DNA of 16,029 nucleotides from Streptosporangiaceae bacterium (GTDB lineage: Bacteria > Actinomycetota > Actinomycetes > Streptosporangiales > Streptosporangiaceae), in the NCBI GenBank assembly GCA_030041195.1, contig JASHOI010000039.1, positions 1 through 16,029 of the forward strand. The letters are read 5' to 3'. Under the pieces are notes generated by a model. The model had not been told where the DNA came from and ran no database searches. It was given only the letters and a program-made list of their open reading frames with translations. The position numbers were made by a program, and so were the translations under genes. Below, piece by piece: positions 1-9,604 of this stretch (positions within the stretch are counted from its first letter, which is position 1; each line of letters opens with the position of its first letter).

Positions 1-2
1 CG

Positions 3-800
3 GCCGGTGCGTCCCGCGATCCCTACTCCCACGCCTGCGCCCGGGGCGACGACATCCTGGCCGGCGTGCTCGCGCGGCTGCGTGCCGTCATTGGCGACCA
101 GCCCGAGCCTCGGGCGCTGCAGGCGCCGGTGTCGTTCCGGGTGGCCGGCCCGGTCCTCACCCAGGTGCTGCGGGCCGGCGACGCGCTGGCCGCCGCGATC
201 GAGCGCGCGCTGGCCGGGGTGACCGACTCGCCTGCGTTCCTCGACGGAAGGTTCGTGGGCACCGCCGGATTCCATGGGATCGACCTCACCGCCCACTGCG
301 ACCTGCTCACCGCGGCGCTCGCCCATGCGGCCGAGGTTTCCACGGCGCGCCTGCACCGGCTGCTCGACGCCAAGGTCACCGGCCTGCCCGCGCAACTGGC
401 CGCCCGGCCTGGCCCGGACGCCGGGCTGGTCGCCGTGCACAAGCGCGCGGTCGGCGAGGCCCACGCGCTGCGCCGGCTCGCCGTTCCCGCGCCGGTCGGG
501 CTCGCCGAGACGTCCGGCGGCCAGGAGGACGTGCAGTCCTTCGCCTGGGAGGCCGTCGAGGCGCTGCGCGGCGCGCTGCGCCATGCCCGCGTGGTCACGG
601 CCTGCGAGCTGCTGGCCTCCTACCGGGCCTGCTCGCTGTCCCCGGTGGTGCCGGACGGATGCCGGGAAGCGATGGCGCTGCTGGCCGGTCTGCTCGGCCC
701 GATCGCCGGGGACCGGCCGTTCGGCGAGGACATCGAGCGCGTCGCCGGTGTGCTGCGAACCGGTGGTCTGGCCCTGGCAGGTGCCCGGGGCAAGGAATAA
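3..800 (+). CDS. Aromatic amino acid lyase family (HAL/PAL/TAL type), C-terminal part
   Basis: The 5' end lies outside the window; the frame is open from base 3 to the TAA at 798-800. The visible 265 residues match the C-terminal half of MIO-dependent ammonia-lyases and aminomutases. RDPYSHACA near the left edge corresponds to the family's QDxYSxRC segment. GTAGFHGIDL corresponds to the SGNFHG segment. TSGGQEDVQSFAWEAV corresponds to the SAGQEDH.SM segment. The MIO-forming Ala-Ser-Gly loop would lie upstream and cannot be seen. Family members remove ammonia from His, Phe or Tyr, or isomerise the amino acid, in the cytosol. The divergence from housekeeping histidine ammonia-lyase suggests a different substrate, but this is inference. 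A VIT-type metal transporter starts 7 bases after the stop, so the two are probably co-transcribed. Family call firm; substrate unknown. Confidence 0.85.
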   Translation, partial: AGASRDPYSHACARGDDILAGVLARLRAVIGDQPEPRALQAPVSFRVAGPVLTQVLRAGDALAAAIERALAGVTDSPAFLDGRFVGTAGFHGIDLTAHCDLLTAALAHAAEVSTARLHRLLDAKVTGLPAQLAARPGPDAGLVAVHKRAVGEAHALRRLAVPAPVGLAETSGGQEDVQSFAWEAVEALRGALRHARVVTACELLASYRACSLSPVVPDGCREAMALLAGLLGPIAGDRPFGEDIERVAGVLRTGGLALAGARGKE

Positions 801-807
801 TGGGCAA

Positions 808-1584
808 ATGTTCCCCGCCGGGAAGCCGCACAGCCAGGACGCCAGGCCGCACGGCCAGGACGCCAGGCCGCACGGCCACGACGTCCATGGCCACGACGCG
901 CACGGCCACCACCGGGACGTGTCCGGAGGCTGGCTGCGCCCCGCCGTGTTCGGCTCCATGGACGGCCTGGTCACGAACGTATCGCTGATCGCCGGGGTGA
1001 GCGGCGGCCACGGCTCGGCGCACGCCGTGGTGCTGGCGGGCCTCGCCGGGCTGTCCGCCGGGGCGTTCTCGATGGCGGCCGGCGAGTACGTGTCCGTGTC
1101 GTCGCAGAACGAGCTGATCGGCGCCGAGGTCCGCAAGGAGCAGTTCGAGCTCGAGAACCACCCCGAGGCGGAGCGGCGCGAGCTGGCGGCGGTGTTCCGC
1201 AAGCGCGGCGTGGACGCCGACCTGGCCTACGAGGTGGCCAGGCAGCTCTCGCGGCGCCCGGAAGAGGCACTTCAGGTGCACGTGCAGGAGGAACTGGGGG
1301 TGGACTACGAGGAGCTGCCGTCCCCGGTCACCGCGGCGGGCACCTCGCTGGTCACGTTCGCGATCGGGGCGCTGATCCCGCTGCTTCCCTACCTGGCCGG
1401 GTTCGGGTCGCTCGCCGCTGCGCTGCTGCTCGCCGCGGTGGCCGCCTTCGTCGGCGGAGGCCTGGTCTCACGGGTCACCGACCGCCCGTTCCTGCGCGGG
1501 GCACTGCGCCAGCTGCTGCTCGCCGCCGTCGCCGCCGGCCTGACCTACGGGATCGGCGCCGCGGTCGGCGCCGTCGTCTCCTGA
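808..1584 (+). CDS. VIT1/CCC1-family iron/manganese transporter with His-rich N-terminus
   Basis: A 258-residue membrane protein of the vacuolar iron transporter family (DUF125), which moves Fe2+ or Mn2+ across membranes, usually by proton exchange. Residues 1-35 form a tail with eight His in PHG, HGHD and HGHH groups, likely metal binding. TM1 carries the family signature FGSMDGLVTN (48-57), and TM2 carries GAFSMAAGEYVS (85-96) with the conserved Met and Glu. A Glu-rich helical segment at about 107-170 corresponds to the cytosolic metal-binding domain, followed by three hydrophobic segments at about 174-258. ATG at 808 is chosen because AAGGAA at 792-797 lies at a suitable distance and the upstream part of this frame is only the shadow of the lyase gene. 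The 3' end overlaps the convergent EamA gene by 40 bases. Confidence 0.93.
   Translation: MFPAGKPHSQDARPHGQDARPHGHDVHGHDAHGHHRDVSGGWLRPAVFGSMDGLVTNVSLIAGVSGGHGSAHAVVLAGLAGLSAGAFSMAAGEYVSVSSQNELIGAEVRKEQFELENHPEAERRELAAVFRKRGVDADLAYEVARQLSRRPEEALQVHVQEELGVDYEELPSPVTAAGTSLVTFAIGALIPLLPYLAGFGSLAAALLLAAVAAFVGGGLVSRVTDRPFLRGALRQLLLAAVAAGLTYGIGAAVGAVVS
834..875. repeat. 21-bp perfect tandem repeat (2 copies) in VIT gene
   Basis: Bases 834-854 and 855-875 are identical copies, each coding for a Gln-Asp-Ala-Arg-Pro-His-Gly unit. Shorter degenerate CCACGAC and CACGGCCAC units follow, so the His-rich tail appears to have grown by in-frame duplication. The copy number could vary between strains. Confidence 0.9.
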
Positions 1585-2525
1585 GCCACCGCCGCTGTCC
1601 GCGGCGCCGGCGCCGGAATCCGTGGCCGCCGGGTGGCGAGGAGCACGCCAGCGCCGCTGACCAGCAGCCCGGCGATCGTCAGCCAGCCGAGCGCCTGGCC
1701 GAGGAAGAGGTAGGCGAGGATCGCGGTGACCGCCGGGGTCAGGAAGAACAGCGTGCTGACCTGGCTGGCCGAGCGGTGCCGGAGCATCGCGTACATCAGC
1801 GTGAACGTGCCGATCGAGTTGACCAGGACGAGCCACGCCAGCGCCCCGGCCAGCGGCAGCGGGTGGGACACCCGCAGGTGCTCGATCGCCAGCGTCGCCA
1901 CGCCCAGCACGGGCACGCTGACCAGCAGCTGTGTCGCGGTCCCGGTCCGCAGGTCCATGCCGGCGCAGAACCGCTGCTGGTAGAGGATGCCGAGGCTGGC
2001 GCCGGCCAGGCCGACCACGGCCGGGATCACGGCCAGCGCGACGCCGCCGTGGATGTCGGTGCGCGCGGCCACCGCGAGCACCACCCCGGCCGCACCCAGG
2101 CCGAAGCCGAGCCGCTGGACCGGCCGGGTGCGCTCGCCGAACAGCAGCCAGGCCAGCGTGGCGGTGAGCACCGGGGTCAGGCCCTGCACCAGCGCGGTCA
2201 GCGCCGCCGGGAGCCCGAGCGACATCGCCCAGTAGAACCCGCCGAACTGGACGGCCTGCAGCAGCAGCCCGGCCGTGATTACGTGCGCGAGCTCGCGGCC
2301 GCGCGGCCACGGCGCCCGGGTCGCCCACGCGACCACGGTCAGGATGGCGCCGGCCGCGGCAAAGCGGACGCTGGTCATCAGCAGCGGCGGGGCCGACCGC
2401 AGGCCGATGGCGCCGGCGATGAAGGCGCTGCTCCACAGGAGCACGAACGAGGGGGCGGCCATCCGGGCGCCGAGGACGGTGGCGGTGCCCCGTTGCGGGC
2501 CGGAGGACCGGGGGCTGGCGGTCAC
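1545..2525 (-). CDS. EamA/DMT-superfamily transporter
   Basis: A 326-residue protein with about ten hydrophobic segments arranged as two EamA repeats (roughly 25-150 and 160-300). This is typical of drug/metabolite transporters such as RhaT- and YdcZ-like exporters in the inner membrane. Family marks include the early SSAFIAGAIGLR segment, the QGLTPVLTATLAWLLFGER segment closing repeat one, and FLTPAVTAILAYLFLGQ in repeat two. The C-terminal 30 residues are Ala/Pro/Thr rich and probably disordered. The GTG start at 2525 is supported by a strong Shine-Dalgarno (AGGAGGT on the minus strand, 2531-2537). It is divergent from a CGNR-type regulator and separated from it by an operator-like repeat array, so it is the obvious regulatory target. 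The substrate cannot be read from sequence. Confidence 0.92.
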   Translation of the reverse strand: MTASPRSSGPQRGTATVLGARMAAPSFVLLWSSAFIAGAIGLRSAPPLLMTSVRFAAAGAILTVVAWATRAPWPRGRELAHVITAGLLLQAVQFGGFYWAMSLGLPAALTALVQGLTPVLTATLAWLLFGERTRPVQRLGFGLGAAGVVLAVAARTDIHGGVALAVIPAVVGLAGASLGILYQQRFCAGMDLRTGTATQLLVSVPVLGVATLAIEHLRVSHPLPLAGALAWLVLVNSIGTFTLMYAMLRHRSASQVSTLFFLTPAVTAILAYLFLGQALGWLTIAGLLVSGAGVLLATRRPRIPAPAPRTAAVAQETTAPTAAPIP

Positions 2526-2540
2526 GGCGAACCTCCTCGA

Positions 2541-2600
2541 GGTAACCGGCTAATATGGTTACAGCCTCGCAGCTATGCTGTAACCTGTCAAACGAGTTAC
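2541..2600. promoter_or_regulatory. Operator-like GTAAC repeat array between EamA exporter and CGNR regulator
   Basis: Four half-sites occur in 60 bases: GGTAACC (2541-2547), GGTTACAGC (2557-2565), GCTGTAACC (2577-2585) and AGTTAC (2595-2600). The second and third form a perfect 9-bp inverted repeat with an 11-base spacer. On the minus strand, a TTGACA (2586-2591) overlaps the array and could be a -35 for the exporter, though no convincing -10 follows. TAATAT at 2551-2556 is a possible -10 toward the regulator. The symmetry and the divergent layout suggest a binding site for the adjacent regulator; that is inference. Confidence 0.6.
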
Positions 2601-2640
2601 TTCACCGGCTCGAGCGCCCGTAGGGTCGAGGAGGAGGCCG

Positions 2641-3204
2641 ATGCCTTTCACGTTCGTGAGCGGGAACCTGGCCCTGGACTTCGCCGGGACCCTGCAGCAC
2701 CGCAGCACCACGGCCGAGGACCTGCTCTCCGCGCCGTGGCTGTTCGGCGAGTGGTCGGTGGCCGCCGGCCTGGTCGACTCCGCTCCCGAGGTCAGCGCCG
2801 CCGAGTTCGGCCGGGCGCTCGCCGTGCGCGAGGCCGTCTACCGGCTCGCGCTGGCCTCGGTCACCGCCGGCGAGCGCAGCCAGCACGACATCGACGTGGT
2901 CAACGCCGCTGCCGCCGCCGCCCCGGTCGCGGCCGTGCTCACCCGGACCGGCCTGGAGCGGACCGGTACCGCGGACGCGGTGGTGGCCACCGTTGCCCGC
3001 GCCGCGGTCGCGCTGCTCGGCGGGCCGGACGCGGCGCGTCTCCGCGAGTGCGGAGACCCGCCATGCACCCGCCTGTTCGTGGACACCTCCCGTGCGGGCT
3101 CCCGCCGGTGGTGCGAGATGAGCGGCTGCGGCAACCGGGCCAAGGTGGCGGGCTTCCGGGCGCGCCGGTCGCCCGGCCCGGCAGCGCCCTCCCCCGGGGC
3201 GTGA
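2641..3204 (+). CDS. CGNR zinc-finger/ABATE-domain transcriptional regulator
   Basis: A 187-residue protein with the ABATE N-terminal domain (FVSGNLALDFAGT at 6-18, then a helical region with APWLFGEWSVAAGLV). Its C-terminal CGNR zinc finger has Cys pairs in CGDPPCTRLFVDTS and WCEMSGCGNRAKV. The zinc finger is thought to bind DNA, and family members are described as stress-responsive regulators in actinobacteria. ATG at 2641 is preceded by GAGGAGG at about 2630-2636, a strong ribosome site. It is divergent from the EamA exporter across the GTAAC array and convergent with gmd, with only 15 bases between the stops. Likely role: local control of the exporter (inference from layout). Confidence 0.9.
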   Translation: MPFTFVSGNLALDFAGTLQHRSTTAEDLLSAPWLFGEWSVAAGLVDSAPEVSAAEFGRALAVREAVYRLALASVTAGERSQHDIDVVNAAAAAAPVAAVLTRTGLERTGTADAVVATVARAAVALLGGPDAARLRECGDPPCTRLFVDTSRAGSRRWCEMSGCGNRAKVAGFRARRSPGPAAPSPGA

Positions 3205-3219
3205 CCGTCAGCCCGGTGG

Positions 3220-4302
<1,083 letters not shown>

Positions 4303-4393
4303 TCACGTCGCGGCAGCTTACCGATTTAGCGGCAGCTCGCGCACTTTCGCGCCTTTACCTATGGGGCGCAATAGCACGCAAGATACCGCCTGG

Positions 4394-4399
4394 TAATGT
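4394..4399 (+). promoter_or_regulatory. Possible -10 box upstream of the glycosyltransferase operon
   Basis: TAATGT lies in the 175-base gmd/glycosyltransferase gap, which is less GC-rich than the genes around it. No good -35 is visible at 17 bases, so this is only a candidate. The leader to the GTG at 4475 would be about 70 bases. Confidence 0.3.
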
Positions 4400-4474
4400 T
4401 CGCTGCTTAGGGGGTCACGCGGGCACGCCTTCTAGCAAGCTGGCTGCCAGCGGCAGAAGAGGAGGCATACCTGC

Positions 4475-5770
4475 GTGGGCACTGTGTTGACCCGGGGGGT
4501 AACCGCCGGACCCCCAGACCGCCCCCTGCGCATCGCGCTGCTCTCGTACCGGAGCAAGCCGCACTGCGGTGGCCAGGGGATCTACCTCCGGCATCTGTCC
4601 CGTGAGCTCGCCGCGCTCGGCCACCACGTCGAGGTGTTCTCCGGCCAGCCGTACCCGGAGCTTGAGCCGGGCCCGCTGCTGCACAAGCTGCCCAGCCTCG
4701 ACCTCTACCGGGAACCCGACCCGTTCCGCACGCCGCGGCCCAGCGAGTACCGCGACTGGATCGACGTGCTCGAGGTGGCCGCGATGTGGACCGGGGCGTT
4801 CCCGGAGCCGCTGACGTTCAGCGTGCGGGCGCTGCGGGCGCTGCGCACGCGCCGCGGCGACTTCGACATCGTCCACGACAATCAGGTACTCGCCTACGGC
4901 ATGCTCGGCATCGCCCGCCTCGGCCTGCCGCTGGTCACCAGCATTCACCACCCGATCAGCGTGGACCGGCGGATCGAGCTGGCCGCCGCGAGGGGCCTGT
5001 CCCGGCTGTCCAAGCGCCGGTGGTACGGGTTCGTCCGGATGCAGGGCAAGGTCGCCCGCCGGGTCGGCCCTGTGCTCACGGGATCAGAGTCCTCGTGCGA
5101 CGACATCTGCCGCGACTTCCGGGTCCCCCGCTCCGACGTGCACGTCATCCCGCTGGGGGTGGACACCCGCTTGTTCCATCCCCGGCAGGCGCCGCGTGTG
5201 CCGGGCCGGATCGTGGCCGTGGCCAGCGCCGACTCGCCCGTGAAAGGCATCTCGACGCTGCTGCGTGCGGTGGCAAAGCTCACCACGGAACGCAACGCCG
5301 TCCTGACCGTGGTCGGCAAGCCCGCACCCGGCGGGCCGACCGAACGGCTCGTCGCCGAGCTGGCCCTCGGCGACAAGGTCCGGTTTGTCAGCGGCATCAG
5401 CGACACCGAGCTCGCCGAGTTCATCGCGACCGCCGAGATCGCCGTGGTGCCGTCGCTCTACGAGGGCTTCTCGCTGCCCGCCGTCGAGCACATGGCATCG
5501 GGCACGCCGCTGATCGCCAGCCGGACCGGGGCGCTGCCCGAGGTGACCGGCGACGCCGCACTGCTGGTCACTCCCGGCGACGCCGAGGAACTGGCCGTCG
5601 CGCTCCGGCTGCTGCACGACTCGGCCGCGGAACGGGAGCGGCTTTCCGGGCTCGCACTGCGCCGGGTCCAGGAGCGATTTGCCTGGTCCGCGGTTGCCCG
5701 GGCGACCGTCGAGCAGTACCGTCTCGCGATCGAGGCAGCCGCGGCGCGGCGCGGGGCAGCGACGTGCTGA
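4475..5770 (+). CDS. GT4-family glycosyltransferase
   Basis: A 431-residue GT-B fold enzyme, expected to be a retaining, cytosolic or membrane-associated glycosyltransferase using a nucleotide sugar. The N-terminal domain has GGQGIYLRHLSRELAALGH (32-50), the glycine-rich acceptor-side loop. The C-terminal domain has the GT4 EX7E motif in EGFSLPAVE (Glu330 and Glu338), followed by MASGTPLIASRTGALPEV. The GTG start at 4475 is chosen because GAGGAGG (4459-4465) lies 9 bases upstream. The stop overlaps the methyltransferase start by 7 bases (GTGCTGA), so the genes are translationally coupled. It is divergent from gmd, which suggests a GDP-mannose-derived donor, but the donor and acceptor cannot be read from sequence. 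Confidence 0.93.
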   Translation: MGTVLTRGVTAGPPDRPLRIALLSYRSKPHCGGQGIYLRHLSRELAALGHHVEVFSGQPYPELEPGPLLHKLPSLDLYREPDPFRTPRPSEYRDWIDVLEVAAMWTGAFPEPLTFSVRALRALRTRRGDFDIVHDNQVLAYGMLGIARLGLPLVTSIHHPISVDRRIELAAARGLSRLSKRRWYGFVRMQGKVARRVGPVLTGSESSCDDICRDFRVPRSDVHVIPLGVDTRLFHPRQAPRVPGRIVAVASADSPVKGISTLLRAVAKLTTERNAVLTVVGKPAPGGPTERLVAELALGDKVRFVSGISDTELAEFIATAEIAVVPSLYEGFSLPAVEHMASGTPLIASRTGALPEVTGDAALLVTPGDAEELAVALRLLHDSAAERERLSGLALRRVQERFAWSAVARATVEQYRLAIEAAAARRGAATC

Positions 5771-6564
5771 CCGTCGACTTCTCCCGGCTGCCCGTCGGGC
5801 CCGGTGACCGCGTGCTCGACATGGGCTGCGGCGCCGGCCGGCACGCTTTCGAGGCGCTGCGCCGCGGCGCGGACGTGGTGGCGCTGGACACCGACGAGGG
5901 CGAGCTGCGGCAGGTGGCGGCCTTGTTCGCGGCGATGAGCGAGGCGGGCGAGGCGCCCGCGCACGCGTCCGCCGCCGTGATCGCCGCCGACGCTACCGCG
6001 ATGCCGTTCCCCGACGGCTGCTTTGACCGGGTGATCGCCGCCGAGGTGCTCGAGCACATCCCGGCCGACCAGGCCGCGATGAACGAGATCGCGCGGGTGC
6101 TGCGGCCGGGCGGCCTGGCGGCCGTCACCGTGCCCGCGTGGCTGCCAGAGCGGATCTGCTGGCGGCTGTCCGACGACTACCACACGGTGCCCGGCGGCCA
6201 CCTCCGGATCTTCACCCGCCGCGAGCTCGAGACGAAGCTGGCCCGGGCTGGCCTGTCCGTGGGCGGGCACCATCACGCCCATGCCCTGCACTCGCCGTAC
6301 TGGTGGCTGAAGTGCGCCGTGGGCGTGCATGATGACGATCATCCGCTGGCCCGCGCCTACCACCGGCTGCTGGTCTGGGAGATCATGAAGAAGCCCGCGA
6401 TCATGCGACTTGCGGACCGCACGCTCAACCCGCTCATCGGCAAGAGCGTCGTCGTGTACGCCGCCAAGCCGGCTGCCGCCGTCGCTGACCCGAGCGGCCG
6501 CGGCGCACGGAGCGTGGCAACCGCCGGGCCTGCGCAGCCTGAGGAGGCACATGCGGCAGCCTGA
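5764..6564 (+). CDS. Class I SAM-dependent methyltransferase (Methyltransf_11 type)
   Basis: A 266-residue methyltransferase with a standard SAM fold. Motif I is VLDMGCGAGRH (17-27). The acidic residue after strand two is in ALDTDEGEL (40-48). The post-I region is DATAMPFPDGCFDRVIAAEVLEHI (76-99), and VLRPGGLAAVTVPAW is motif III. The C-terminal part contains HHHAHALHSPYWWLKC and a DDDHP segment that may shape the acceptor site. The start is taken as the GTG at 5764, overlapping the glycosyltransferase stop; no strong Shine-Dalgarno is present, fitting coupled translation. Its 3' end overlaps the next gene by 14 bases. Likely modifies a sugar or lipid intermediate of the same pathway (inference). 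Confidence 0.9.
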   Translation: MLTVDFSRLPVGPGDRVLDMGCGAGRHAFEALRRGADVVALDTDEGELRQVAALFAAMSEAGEAPAHASAAVIAADATAMPFPDGCFDRVIAAEVLEHIPADQAAMNEIARVLRPGGLAAVTVPAWLPERICWRLSDDYHTVPGGHLRIFTRRELETKLARAGLSVGGHHHAHALHSPYWWLKCAVGVHDDDHPLARAYHRLLVWEIMKKPAIMRLADRTLNPLIGKSVVVYAAKPAAAVADPSGRGARSVATAGPAQPEEAHAAA

Positions 6565-7708
6565 GAGCCTGGCCGGCGCGAGCCTGGCCAGCCCGAGCGT
6601 CGTCAGCGCCGGGCTGCCCTCGGTCCCCGGGATCCTGACCGCCGACCAGATCCTGGCGACGGGCAAGAGCATCGCGGCGGTACAGCAGCGTGACGGCGCG
6701 ATCGGCTGGCCGGACGGCCACGTCGATGCCTGGAACCACGTCGAGTGCGTGATGGCGCTGAGTGTGTGCGGGCTCCGCGGAGCGGCACGGCGCGGCTACG
6801 AGTGGCTGCGGTCCACGCAGCGGCTGGACGGATCGTGGCCGCGGTTCGCCGAGGACGGCTCGACCCTCGATGACACCGCGGAGAGCAACCACGCCGCCTA
6901 CTGCGCTGTCGGGGTCTGGCACGAACTCCAGGTCACCCGCGACGACGCGTTCGCGCAGCGAATGTGGCCGGTGGTCCGCAAGGGGATCGAGTTCGCGCTC
7001 GGGCTGCAGCAGCCGCGCGGTGAGATCATCTGGCAGCGCCATGACGACGGCACGCCGGGCAGCTACGCCCTGCTGACCGGCTGCTCCAGCATGCATCACG
7101 CGTTGCGGTGCGCGATCGCCCTCGCCGAGTACGTCGGCGAGCCGCAGCCGGACTGGGAGCTCGCCGCCGGCCAGCTCGGGCACGCGGTGGCGTGCCACCC
7201 CGAGGCGTTCGCCGACAAGAGCAGGTTCTCGATGGACTGGTACTACCCGGTGCTCGGCGGGCCGCTGCGCGGCCGCAGCGCGGCCGACCGGCTGGCGGCG
7301 GGGTGGGACACGTTCGTCGTTCCCGGGCTCGGCATCAGGTGCGTCAGCGATCAGCCCTGGGTCACCGGGGCGGAGACCTGCGAGCTCGCCCTCGCGCTGG
7401 ACGTGATCGGCGATCATTCCCGGGCCCTCGAGCTGTTCGAGCAGGTACACCACCTGCGCGACCCGGACGGCAGCTACTGGACCGGCTGGCAGTTCGTCAA
7501 CCGGGCGCACTTCCCGAACGAGCAGAGCAGCTGGACCTCGGCGGCGGTGATCCTGGCCGCCGACGTGCTGTCCGGGGCCAGCGGCGGAGCGGGTATCTTC
7601 ACCGCCGGTGCCGCGCGCTGGGCCGTCGGCTCACCGGTCGACGCCGCCGCGTGCGGCTGCGAGCCCGAGACCGACCGGCCGCCCGCAGCCCCGGCCGACG
7701 CCGTCTGA
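6551..7708 (+). CDS. Terpene cyclase/prenyltransferase-like alpha/alpha-toroid protein
   Basis: A 385-residue protein of the squalene-cyclase/protein-prenyltransferase toroid superfamily, often annotated simply as prenyltransferase. QW-like repeats are visible: QQRDGAIGWPDG (45-56), STQRLDGSWPRFAEDG (88-103) and DPDGSYWTGWQF (304-315). TLDDTA (105-110) aligns with the DxDDTA acid motif of class II terpene cyclases, with the last two Asp kept and the first replaced by Thr. ESNHAAYCAVGVWHE (111-125) and NEQSSWTSAAVILAADVL (323-340) follow. At 385 residues it is far shorter than squalene-hopene cyclase (about 630), roughly one toroid. The ATG at 6551 has GAGGAGG at 6541-6547. There is no signal peptide. 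Third gene of the coupled operon. Whether it is a cyclase, a transferase or a binding protein is unknown. Confidence 0.85.
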   Translation: MRQPESLAGASLASPSVVSAGLPSVPGILTADQILATGKSIAAVQQRDGAIGWPDGHVDAWNHVECVMALSVCGLRGAARRGYEWLRSTQRLDGSWPRFAEDGSTLDDTAESNHAAYCAVGVWHELQVTRDDAFAQRMWPVVRKGIEFALGLQQPRGEIIWQRHDDGTPGSYALLTGCSSMHHALRCAIALAEYVGEPQPDWELAAGQLGHAVACHPEAFADKSRFSMDWYYPVLGGPLRGRSAADRLAAGWDTFVVPGLGIRCVSDQPWVTGAETCELALALDVIGDHSRALELFEQVHHLRDPDGSYWTGWQFVNRAHFPNEQSSWTSAAVILAADVLSGASGGAGIFTAGAARWAVGSPVDAAACGCEPETDRPPAAPADAV

Positions 7709-7725
7709 CCGCCGGGCCAGCCGCG

Positions 7726-8843
<1,118 letters not shown>

Positions 8844-8870
8844 AGGGGAAAGCGGCGAAGGAGCCAGGGG

Positions 8871-9485
8871 CTAACCTAACGCGCCTCCGGCGATGGCCGC
8901 CCCGACCAGGATGAGGATCACACCGCTCATCTGCTCACCCCACTGCCCGAACCACCGGCCGAGCAGTCCGCCGAGCTCGAGCCCTGCCAGCGACATGATG
9001 ACGCTGACCGCCCCGATCAGGATCGCGCCAGCCAGGATGCCTACCTGGTAAGTGCCCAGCGCGAAGCCGACGACCAGGTTGTCCAGGCTGAGCACGAACC
9101 CGCTCACCAGCAGGCGGCCGAGCCGTGGAGACCGGCTGGCCGCTGGATGCGCAAGGTCCTCGGGACGCACGGCGTGCGCCGGTTCGCCGGGCCCATCCGC
9201 CACCCTCCTGCGGCGGCTACGCAGCGACCGTACCAGGCCAGACGCGCCGACAATGATCAGCAAGACCGCACCCGGCCAGCGCGCCGCCTGGCCGAGATCG
9301 CTGGCGATCCGCTGGCCGATCAGCAGGCCGACGATCGGCATCCCGGCCTCAAAGACGCCAAAGACCAGCCCGACCTGCAACCGCGTCCGTGCGGTTACGC
9401 CCCCGCTTACGCCTATGCCGATAGACGCGGCCAGGTTCGACAGTCCTACCGCGACCGCAGCAAGCAGAAGCGCGATCACGCGCAC
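8871..9485 (-). CDS. MntP-like putative manganese efflux protein (divergent)
   Basis: A 204-residue membrane protein of two three-helix halves, as in MntP/YebN Mn2+ exporters. Half one begins VIALLLAAVAVGLSNLAASIGIG (3-25), and half two contains SGFVLSLDNLVVGFALG (128-144). A loop rich in Arg, Pro and Glu (about 88-122) joins them. Asp135 in the second half corresponds to the conserved acidic residue of TM4. The equivalent TM1 Asp (Asp16 in E. coli MntP) is replaced, by ungapped comparison, with Ser16 in GLSN. The GTG at 9485 is preferred because it places the first helix at the N-terminus as in the family; GTG codons at 9479 or 9554 are alternatives, and none has a strong Shine-Dalgarno. Confidence 0.75.
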   Translation of the reverse strand: MRVIALLLAAVAVGLSNLAASIGIGVSGGVTARTRLQVGLVFGVFEAGMPIVGLLIGQRIASDLGQAARWPGAVLLIIVGASGLVRSLRSRRRRVADGPGEPAHAVRPEDLAHPAASRSPRLGRLLVSGFVLSLDNLVVGFALGTYQVGILAGAILIGAVSVIMSLAGLELGGLLGRWFGQWGEQMSGVILILVGAAIAGGALG

Positions 9486-9604
9486 ACAATATCTGGCCGC
9501 CTGGCCAGGGCATAGAAGCGTGATGGGCACGTGCAGGTGCCCGATCGCCAGCACAGAAGTCGTCGGCCCGCGCCCAGCCCCGCCGGGCCATCCATGGCTA
9601 TGGC

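Noticed and set aside
595..1281. Long open frame opposite the VIT transporter gene
   Set aside because: GC-rich third-position shadow; the translation is Arg/Pro/His-rich low complexity with no family signature.
4310..4337. Direct repeat of GCGGCAGCT upstream of gmd
   Set aside because: Nine bases repeated once in GC-rich DNA can occur by chance, and there is no dyad symmetry or linked promoter to support an operator.
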